Below are positions 58,222 through 64,000 of a DNA stretch of 64,000 nucleotides, piece by piece. The position numbers were made by a program, and so were the translations under genes. The stretch's first letter is position 1, and every line of letters starts with the position of its first letter. The stretch is taken from assembly GCA_964502525.1 (NCBI GenBank), contig CAZCXH010000001.1:1-64000 (forward strand), written 5' to 3'. This stretch comes from DATLYB01 sp964502525. GTDB taxonomy: Bacteria; Bacteroidota; Bacteroidia; Chitinophagales; CAIOSU01. The notes under the pieces were generated by a model. The model saw only the letters and a program-made list of their open reading frames with translations, was not told the DNA's origin and searched no databases.

Positions 58222-59247
58222 TTGTCCATACCCAAAGTAACCCTCCTGATGCCCGTCTATAACGCGGGGAAATACCTCGCGGAAGCGATGGACAGCGTTC
58301 TGAATCAAACTTTCCGCGATTTCGAACTGCTCATTATCAATGACGGCTCCACCGATAACAGCGTTCAGATAATAAAATCTTATCGTGATGATAGGATAAG
58401 GTTGGTCGAAAATGAAAGCAACATCCGGCTTATTGCAACTCTGAACAAGGGCATTGAACTTGCCAAAGGCGAATACATTGCACGATTGGATGCTGATGAC
58501 GTGTGCCTGCCGCAGCGATTGGAAAAGCAAGTGGCGTTTATGGATGCGCACCCTGAGGTTGGGTTGTGCGGCAGCTATTTAAGGACGCTCGGTTTGAAAA
58601 AAGATTATGAGGTTCATTTTGAAACTGAACACGACAAGATAAAATTCAAACTGTTTTTCGACACGCATTTCCCCCACCCTGCAGCGATGTTGCGCAAATC
58701 GGTGTTGCTGCGCCACAACCTCCGGTTTGAAAAGGAATACATCCATGCCGAGGATTTCGAAATGTGGAACAGGATGGCGGAAGCATGCCGGCTCGCCATC
58801 GTCCCGGAAGTGCTGGTACTGAAGCGCTCGCATGATGAGCAGATATCCGCCATGCACTCAGGAACACAGGAAAAGATTTCCAGAAAAATCCGGAAAGAAC
58901 TGATTGAAAAACTCGGAGTTAGTCCCTCAAATGAAGAGATGGACGTCTATGAGGATTTCCTTAAAAATAAGCTGCCGGCAGAAAAACACGCGCTCGAGTT
59001 GCTGCTCGATTGCTTTGAGAAACTCGTTGCCGGAAATAATGCAAGGAAGATTTACAACGCAGGACTGTTCAACCGTTTTTTCGCGGAAAAATACTGGCAG
59101 CTTTGCACGCGTTCAACACACCTGGGGCCTTTCATTTACAGAAAATACAGGAATTCAATATTTTATAAAAACAGCATCTACCCGGGCAAGGGGCAATTCA
59201 GGTTTCTTCTTAAATCGCTGATGCGCTACAGATACGCTACTGCTTGA
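58222..59247 (+). CDS. Family 2 glycosyltransferase
   Basis: 341 residues. The GT-A fold is clear: PKVTLLMPVYNAGKYLAEAM at the N-terminus, LIINDGSTDNSVQII with the nucleotide-binding Asp, GEYIARLDADDVCLPQRLEK with the D-x-D metal site, and YIHAEDFEMWNRMAEACRL with the ED base motif. The C-terminal ~100 residues are helical. The start codon is a TTG at 58222. It probably extends a surface polysaccharide or glycoprotein glycan, but no polymer cluster is nearby. The 3' end overlaps the thioredoxin-like gene on the opposite strand by 11 bases. Confidence 0.92.
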   Translation: MSIPKVTLLMPVYNAGKYLAEAMDSVLNQTFRDFELLIINDGSTDNSVQIIKSYRDDRIRLVENESNIRLIATLNKGIELAKGEYIARLDADDVCLPQRLEKQVAFMDAHPEVGLCGSYLRTLGLKKDYEVHFETEHDKIKFKLFFDTHFPHPAAMLRKSVLLRHNLRFEKEYIHAEDFEMWNRMAEACRLAIVPEVLVLKRSHDEQISAMHSGTQEKISRKIRKELIEKLGVSPSNEEMDVYEDFLKNKLPAEKHALELLLDCFEKLVAGNNARKIYNAGLFNRFFAEKYWQLCTRSTHLGPFIYRKYRNSIFYKNSIYPGKGQFRFLLKSLMRYRYATA

Positions 59248-60721
59248 TGAGCCTCACAATGTCGTTCACTATCTCCTGCCCGGAGCTGGGTCGCTTTGCG
59301 TTCGGGTCGGCAACGGTGCCGTCTTTGCCGATCAGCATGTAGCGGGGAATGGAAGAAATACCATAGTGCGACACCACGGTCGAACTCCATCCGCCCGGTG
59401 ACCATGTGTTGAACCCCTCAATGCCATTTTTCTCAATGGCTTTCTTCCACGCCTCCTCGTTGCTGTCAATTGATATATATAGAAACACCACTTGCTTCAA
59501 ATGTTCAGCGCTGAGCATTTTGTGCAACTCCTTGGCGTAAGGAAACTGCTGGCGGCATGGTCCGCACCAGCTTGCCCAGAAGTCAACATAAAGCACTTTT
59601 CCCTTAAAATCTTCAAGGTAAACATTGTTGCCCTTCAGGTCGATCAGCGTGAACGGTTGGTTCTTTTTCGCGCCATCACCCGACTTTGATTTCTTGTTCT
59701 TTGTTTCGGGCACTACTTCCGGTTTTTTCTTCTCCACTTTGGCGATGATTTCCGCCTCGCATTTCAGGGAAACGGGCTTTGAATAGTTGCCGCTGACATC
59801 CGACTGCGTCAATGCTTTGTTCAGCTTCTGAACGGTTTCTGGAGACGCCTTGTCGCAATAGTCAAACAGCTCATTGGAAAGCCAGAAGCTGAAAGGCTCG
59901 CCCGTCAGGTAGCGAAGCGCATAGTTATATTCGCGCTCCATCATGTCGGCATAATCGATGAATTTCACAAAGCTGTTCAGTGACGCAGTTTCATACCTTA
60001 TGTAGTCTCTCAGGAAATTCCTGTAAGCAGGGCTGTTCATGTCGCGCTCGTCCATCAACTGAAGGTTTTTCATCTCTGTGAGCATGATATCCGGCAGGCG
60101 CGTGGCGGTAAGCCCGGTAGGGTCTCCGCTTTTCTCCAGCGAGTATTGCAGCAACTGCGAGAAGTAATGATATGAAATTTGATTATTTAAGAAATCGCTG
60201 CAAGCCTGCGGCACATCCTTCCTGTCGGGATACTCCTTCACGAAGCGCATCTGCTTCATCCGCTGGTCAAATATTGAGGACTCGAACATATCCACCGAGA
60301 TGGCAGAGGTTACGGCTGCGCTGACCTTTGAATGATCGAAATCTTCGGAAAATTTTTTGTAGAACTCATACAACATCCTGTTTCCGGCAGCCGCCTTGCC
60401 GTAAAATTCGGGTATGGGCGGGTTTGCAGAGGCATCCATGTTTAATGCAAGGTCATCGCCCGGCTCAAGAAATAATCGCAGCGCCCCGCTGTCAATGGTT
60501 GCAGTGACCAGCGTTCCCCTTTCCAAATCCGGCTTGAACTCAAAGTTTTGATTAAGAGGAAAGGTCTGCGTATCAGGGCTCTGGACAGGGTAGGGCTTGT
60601 CAACCTGAAACGCCATGCTCTTGTCGGAAACGCCTGTCACTTTAACGCTGATAGTTGCCGGCTGTCCTGCGTAGGACAGCAATGGAAAAATGGGCGCCAT
60701 TGACAGAAATCGCATCAGCAT
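59237..60721 (-). CDS. TlpA/ResA-like thioredoxin protein
   Basis: About 494 residues from the ATG at 60721 (60715 is an alternative). The frame is open to 60871, but the promoter element at 60748-60755 lies inside the extension. A signal peptide (MLMRFLSMAPIFPLLSYAG) sends it to the periplasm. An N-terminal DUF4369-like beta domain (~20-125), a helical middle and a C-terminal thioredoxin domain with VDFWASWCGPCRQQFPYAK (CxxC) follow, then VFLYISIDSNEEAWKKAI and GISSIPRYMLIGKDG with the cis-Pro loop. It is probably a periplasmic disulfide reductase. The same architecture is common in Bacteroidota. Confidence 0.93.
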   Translation of the reverse strand: MLMRFLSMAPIFPLLSYAGQPATISVKVTGVSDKSMAFQVDKPYPVQSPDTQTFPLNQNFEFKPDLERGTLVTATIDSGALRLFLEPGDDLALNMDASANPPIPEFYGKAAAGNRMLYEFYKKFSEDFDHSKVSAAVTSAISVDMFESSIFDQRMKQMRFVKEYPDRKDVPQACSDFLNNQISYHYFSQLLQYSLEKSGDPTGLTATRLPDIMLTEMKNLQLMDERDMNSPAYRNFLRDYIRYETASLNSFVKFIDYADMMEREYNYALRYLTGEPFSFWLSNELFDYCDKASPETVQKLNKALTQSDVSGNYSKPVSLKCEAEIIAKVEKKKPEVVPETKNKKSKSGDGAKKNQPFTLIDLKGNNVYLEDFKGKVLYVDFWASWCGPCRQQFPYAKELHKMLSAEHLKQVVFLYISIDSNEEAWKKAIEKNGIEGFNTWSPGGWSSTVVSHYGISSIPRYMLIGKDGTVADPNAKRPSSGQEIVNDIVRLIKQ

Positions 60722-60747
60722 TGGGTTTCTGATTGCTAAGGAATCGC

Positions 60748-60755
60748 CAAAATTA
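60748..60755 (-). promoter_or_regulatory. -7 element (TAnnTTTG) of the thioredoxin-like gene
   Basis: TAATTTTG on the reverse strand, a full match to TAnnTTTG, 26 bases before the ATG at 60721. The small upstream gene at 60828-61016 ends before it, so the two would be separate transcripts. Confidence 0.5.
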
Positions 60756-60827
60756 GGCAAATAGGTTGAAGGATATAACGGGAGGAAACGGGAGGAATGC
60801 AGGAAACTTATTTCTGCAGGTGAGTTA

Positions 60828-61016
60828 TCAGGTTGATTTCTTATTGAAAACCGAAAAATCGAAGCCTTCAATATCCTGGAAGGTAAGACCGAGATCTTTT
60901 CTCGTCTGCTCCGGTGAGCGCCCTTTCTTCACTAACTCATAGTATGACCTGATCGCTTCAAGCTTTTTTAAATACTCCTTATTCTTATCTATTTTGGTGT
61001 TTAACGCGGTGCTCAT
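60828..61016 (-). CDS. Small helical hypothetical protein
   Basis: 62 residues, all helix-forming: KIDKNKEYLKKLEAIRSYYE and GRSPEQTRKDLGLTFQDIEG. It starts at the ATG at 61016. Charge pattern and length suggest a real small gene and not a chance frame, but I do not recognise a family. It overlaps only the spurious upstream extension of the thioredoxin-like frame. Confidence 0.55.
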   Translation of the reverse strand: MSTALNTKIDKNKEYLKKLEAIRSYYELVKKGRSPEQTRKDLGLTFQDIEGFDFSVFNKKST

Positions 61017-61561
61017 TGCCTCAGAAAAAAAATTGGTAGCATAAATTTAATGCTCTGCCTGCTTGCCGCAATTTTTTTTACTCACATTTAATCAACATTT
61101 CAACAAAGCATCATGGATGTTGAACTAAATGGGATTCACTTCCCAAACTCAGGCAGCGCAATAGTTCCACCAAATGCCGTTCCTCCACCGGATTAACCGG
61201 TTTTCCCGGGTGTTGGTGAAAATTGCGCTTCAAAGGAAATATAATTATGGCAGAATTCCAACACACTTGCGCGCCAGAGTGTGCAAAACATCGCTTGCAT
61301 ATTTGGCTGTTCTCCATTTATTTTTACTCCAAAACGCCCAGGTTATGAAAAACATTTCCTTCAAGAAAATTATTTTCTCGCTGTTCAGCATCACTGAAAC
61401 TACCGACAGGGGAAAGAAATGGAAGCGTATTGCTGCGGAAAAGGATGCCCGCTGGCTGAAGATCGTAAAGATGTCGGAATACAGGGTGGAGGTTGCGTGA
61501 AAGGTTTCCGTAATCTTCGTTTCTTTCCATTTGTTTGTTTACGGGCAGCGCTAAGGGTAAC
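61017..61561. other. Intergenic region with one small ORF
   Basis: About 545 bases between the small helical gene and the second glycosyltransferase. Apart from the possible ORF at 61345-61500, I see only a short palindrome (CCGGATTAACCGG near 61184). No RNA gene is evident. Confidence 0.6.
61345..61500 (+). CDS. Possible small hypothetical protein
   Basis: 51 residues from the ATG at 61345: MKNISFKKIIFSLFSITE at the start and RWLKIVKMSEYRVEVA at the end. It has a basic, partly hydrophobic N-terminus but no proper signal peptide. It has no recognisable domain and could be a chance frame. Confidence 0.35.
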   Translation: MKNISFKKIIFSLFSITETTDRGKKWKRIAAEKDARWLKIVKMSEYRVEVA

Positions 61562-62512
61562 TTACTCTATCCTCTCCGCCACCTCATAATGGTTCCTGTC
61601 AGGCGAGGAACGCGCAACCAGTTCTGCGAGAAATCCCGCAAGGAAAAGCTGAACGCCAACGACAACAGCAAGCAGCGCAAGGTAAAACAACGGCTGGTCC
61701 ACGACATCGCGCACGTGCATGTTATGATATATGTGATATTGCTTCTGCGCGATGATCCAGACGGTGATGATGAAACCGATGAAAAAAGAGAGGGTGCCGA
61801 TGGTGCCGAACAGGTGCATGGGGCGCTTGCCGAAGCGGGTGACAAAAAGTATGGAGAGCAGGTCGAGAAATCCGTTGATGAAGCGGTCCAATCCGAATTT
61901 CGTCTTCCCGTATTTGCGCTCCTGGTGAGTGACGGCTTTTTCCCCGATTTTTTCGAAGCCCGCTTTCTTCACCATTACAGGGATGAAGCGGTGCATCTCG
62001 CCATAGATCTCCACTGATTGCGCTGCTTCCCTGCGGTAGGCTTTCAGCCCGCAATTGAAATCATGCAGCCTGATGCCGGTGACGGTCCCCGTCACTCCGT
62101 TGAAAAATTTTGACGGAACGGTTTTGCTGATGGGGTCATGCCTTTTTTTCTTCCATCCCGAAACGAGATCATAACCTTGCTCCATAATCATTTTATGGAA
62201 CTCCGGAATTTCTTCCGGGCTGTCCTGCAGGTCGGCATCCATGGTGATGACCACGTCTCCCTTCACTGCTTTGAAGCCTTCGTTAAGCGCGGCAGATTTT
62301 CCATAATTCCGCCTGAAGCGGATGCCCTTCACGCGCTGGCTTTTTTGCGAAAGTGCGCTGATGATTTCCCACGAGTTGTCGCGGCTGCCGTCATCCACAA
62401 AAATCACCTCATATTTCAAAGAAGTTTTATCAAGCGTTTGCCTGATCCAGTCGAAAAGCGGGGCAAGCGACTCCTCTTCATTATATAGCGGTATGACAAC
62501 GGAGATGTCCAT
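61562..62512 (-). CDS. Dpm1/ArnC-like glycosyltransferase
   Basis: 316 residues of family 2 with two C-terminal membrane helices. The N-terminal GT-A domain shows ISVVIPLYNEEESLAPLFDW, IFVDDGSRDNSWEIISALS, and ITMDADLQDSPEEIPEFHKM (the DADLQDP-type metal site). The helices TIGTLSFFIGFIITVWIIA and FYLALLAVVVGVQLFLAGFL follow. Such enzymes transfer sugars such as mannose, glucose or Ara4N from nucleotide sugar to undecaprenyl or dolichyl phosphate at the inner membrane. Overlaps the DUF4199 gene's stop by one base (TGATG), so the two are translationally coupled. Confidence 0.93.
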   Translation of the reverse strand: MDISVVIPLYNEEESLAPLFDWIRQTLDKTSLKYEVIFVDDGSRDNSWEIISALSQKSQRVKGIRFRRNYGKSAALNEGFKAVKGDVVITMDADLQDSPEEIPEFHKMIMEQGYDLVSGWKKKRHDPISKTVPSKFFNGVTGTVTGIRLHDFNCGLKAYRREAAQSVEIYGEMHRFIPVMVKKAGFEKIGEKAVTHQERKYGKTKFGLDRFINGFLDLLSILFVTRFGKRPMHLFGTIGTLSFFIGFIITVWIIAQKQYHIYHNMHVRDVVDQPLFYLALLAVVVGVQLFLAGFLAELVARSSPDRNHYEVAERIE

Positions 62513-63066
62513 CAGTTGTTCAATTCAGGCGCTGCGATGTTCCTGCCGATGAGCCTGGTGATGGCGGCAAAAACCAGCGCGTAAAAAAATCCGATGAAAA
62601 GCGTGACGGGATACAGAGCGAAAAATTCCCCTGCGCCAAGATGAAACAGTTTAACCCTTTCGGCCGCTGCATCCAGTTGTTCTTTGGTGATTTTTCCCTC
62701 TTCAAATGCTTTCACCGCGCTGTCGTGAATGTTCTTTTTGATTTGTTCCGTGAGCGATGGGTCAATGTAGTTGAACAACAAATAAAAGAAAAAAATTACC
62801 ATCGCCAGCGCGATAACGGACACCATGAAAACCGACTGAAGCGCATCTTTAAATTCAACGCTTCCCCTTCGGCTTTTCCAGAAATAATATGCCGCAACTA
62901 TTTTGAATATCACCACCGGCACAAATCCGAACAAAACCAGAGGACTGATCAAATATGCCGGGCTGATCGAGTAAAGGGCTATCAGGAAAACGAGGCAGGC
63001 GATGCCGGCATAAAGCCCCATGCGCGCGCCCAGGGCAGCGGGTTTCTCAGCCGTTTGCGCATTCAT
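62512..63066 (-). CDS. DUF4199 membrane protein
   Basis: 184 residues from the ATG at 63066 (the frame continues upstream to 63186 inside the dihydroorotase gene). Four hydrophobic segments: ARMGLYAGIACLVFLIALYS, LISPLVLFGFVPVVIFKIVA, SVFMVSVIALAMVIFFFYLL and FFALYPVTLFIGFFYALVFA. The segment between the third and fourth (LTEQIKKNIHDSAVKAFEEG) is amphipathic. DUF4199 proteins are a Bacteroidota family of unknown role, often in this position between dihydroorotase and a Dpm1-like gene. It starts 3 bases after the dihydroorotase stop. Confidence 0.9.
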   Translation of the reverse strand: MNAQTAEKPAALGARMGLYAGIACLVFLIALYSISPAYLISPLVLFGFVPVVIFKIVAAYYFWKSRRGSVEFKDALQSVFMVSVIALAMVIFFFYLLFNYIDPSLTEQIKKNIHDSAVKAFEEGKITKEQLDAAAERVKLFHLGAGEFFALYPVTLFIGFFYALVFAAITRLIGRNIAAPELNN

Positions 63067-63068
63067 GT

Positions 63069-64000
63069 TCAATTGAGATGAATCTGGTTGTTGTTCACCG
63101 TTCCGATAACTTTTCCCGTGAAACGCATTCCTATGAATGGCGAATTTTTTGATTTCGACCGAATGTTCCTTTCTGCGAAAATCCATTCGGCACCGTTGTC
63201 AAACAGGGTGAGGCAGGCAGCCGCATCTTTTTCGATGGAAGGAACGGGCAGGTTCAGGATTTTTCTCGGGGCAACCGCCAGTTTCTCCATGATTTTTTCA
63301 TCGCCCAGCTTTTTCCCGACAGAGGTGTTCACCACTGCGTAAGCAGTTTCCAGACCAAGCATCCCGAACTCAGCGTAATCAAACTCCACCTTCTTGGATT
63401 CCACATCCTGTGGAATGTGCATGGATGCGATCGCGTCAATCGTGTCGTCCTGCATTGCTTTCAACAGCGCCTTGATTTCATTTTTCGTCTTCAGCGGTGG
63501 CAGCACCTTGTAATTGGTGTCGAAACCGGCAACGGCTTCATCTTCAAGCAGCAAGTTGTAGGGGCTTACCGAGCAGGTAACTTTCAATCCCCTCGCTTTT
63601 GCCTTGCGGATTTGCTCCAGCGCGGTTGGCGATGAGACGAAAGCGAAGTGCACCCGCGAGTTGGTGTATTCAGCGAGATAGAGGTCGCGCATCACTACAA
63701 GGTCTTCAGAAATGGCGGGAATGCCCGAAACGCCCATCATCGTGCTGGTGACGCCTTCGTTCACCAGCCCGCCATTGCGGATGCTGTGCTCATCGGGATG
63801 GCTGATGATAAGCCCGTCAAACGGCTTGACATATAATAAGCTGCGCAGCATCAGCCCCGCGCTGAGCGATGAGTTGATGCCGTCAGAAAAGGCGGCAGCT
63901 CCTGCCTTGTGCATGTCGTAAATCTCGGTGATGTCGCTTCCTTCGCAGTTGCGGCTCACGGCACCGATGGGCTTCACGTCAACAATTGCGTTTCTCGACT
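63069..64000 (-). CDS. pyrC: Dihydroorotase, 5' end cut by the window
   Basis: Zinc amidohydrolase that forms dihydroorotate in pyrimidine synthesis. About 310 residues are present and the frame is open to the right edge, so the N-terminal ~110 residues with the HxH metal site are missing. Seen here: GAVSRNCEGSDITEIYDMHK, AAFSDGINSSLSAGLMLRSL, LIISHPDEHSIRNGGLVNEG (metal ligand His), YTNSRVHFAFVSSPTALEQI, and the C-terminal metal-dependent hydrolase end FIGMRFTGKVIGTVNNNQI. A multifunctional (DHOase-like) non-catalytic homologue (PyrC') cannot be ruled out without the first part. Operon with DUF4199 and the Dpm1-like gene. Confidence 0.9.
   Translation of the reverse strand, partial: SRNAIVDVKPIGAVSRNCEGSDITEIYDMHKAGAAAFSDGINSSLSAGLMLRSLLYVKPFDGLIISHPDEHSIRNGGLVNEGVTSTMMGVSGIPAISEDLVVMRDLYLAEYTNSRVHFAFVSSPTALEQIRKAKARGLKVTCSVSPYNLLLEDEAVAGFDTNYKVLPPLKTKNEIKALLKAMQDDTIDAIASMHIPQDVESKKVEFDYAEFGMLGLETAYAVVNTSVGKKLGDEKIMEKLAVAPRKILNLPVPSIEKDAAACLTLFDNGAEWIFAERNIRSKSKNSPFIGMRFTGKVIGTVNNNQIHLN

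Noticed and set aside
62520..62705. Short reverse frame inside the DUF4199 gene
   Set aside because: Out-of-frame shadow with no coding features.

Overview
The window is a 64 kb stretch of chromosome from a member of the Bacteroidota, most likely an environmental Chitinophagales/Sphingobacteriales/Saprospiria-type bacterium and not a gut Bacteroidales. The evidence is three proteins with the C-terminal sorting domain of the type IX secretion system (T9SS), the conserved order miaB, sigma-54 activator, lptE, TPR gene, secG, the pairs lpxK-punA and fur...purA, several matches to the Bacteroidota -7 promoter element TAnnTTTG (before miaB, the ABC-F gene, tyrS and the thioredoxin-like gene), and an aerobic homogentisate pathway. 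I saw no rRNA, tRNA or CRISPR array.

Layout. 0-12.5 kb holds housekeeping and envelope genes: dnaE (reverse), miaB, a sigma-54 activator, lptE, a TPR protein, secG, an unknown protein, a large acyltransferase and a small helical protein. 12.6-15.5 kb is tyrosine catabolism on the reverse strand (4-hydroxyphenylpyruvate dioxygenase, homogentisate dioxygenase) with an S23-type four-helix-bundle gene between them. 15.6-16.3 kb is a DedA-type membrane protein. 16.7-32.8 kb is a surface/secretion module: a secreted beta-helix protein followed by two giant T9SS cargo proteins (about 3040 and 1819 residues). Both giants carry long arrays of cysteine-rich units like the Dictyostelium CTDC repeat, about 50 and 18 units, and the second also has dockerin-like and cohesin-like regions. 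33-45 kb: FAD oxidoreductase, ABC-F ATPase, a transglutaminase-like lipoprotein between two copies of a repeat, a di-heme peroxidase lipoprotein, a TPR protein, a zinc-ribbon protein, a Nif3-like protein, and a T9SS repeat protein whose signal peptide is put out of frame by a run of eight G. 45-52 kb: two toxin-antitoxin loci (the second toxin frameshifted), lpxK, punA, fur, a STAS protein, purA and pabB.

51.8-56.6 kb is an accessory, defence-like cluster: an interrupted hypothetical gene, an Mrr-like nuclease, a frameshifted DnaQ-like exonuclease, a GIY-YIG protein, a AAA ATPase with an unfamiliar N-terminal half, and a WYL-domain regulator. 56.6-64 kb returns to core genes: tyrS, two family 2 glycosyltransferases, a TlpA-like thioredoxin protein, a DUF4199 membrane protein and a dihydroorotase cut by the right edge.

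A second theme is the density of small palindromic repeats. At least five families occur between genes, and several copies lie inside or at the edges of genes: an in-frame palindrome inside miaB, repeat-derived N-termini on LptE, HPPD and the first giant protein, repeat-derived stop codons for HPPD and the FAD oxidoreductase, and a repeat-derived start for a TPR protein. Several frameshifts (T9SS repeat gene, RelE-like toxin, DnaQ-like gene) and one in-frame stop could be real decay or switching, or assembly errors. The sequence alone cannot separate these.
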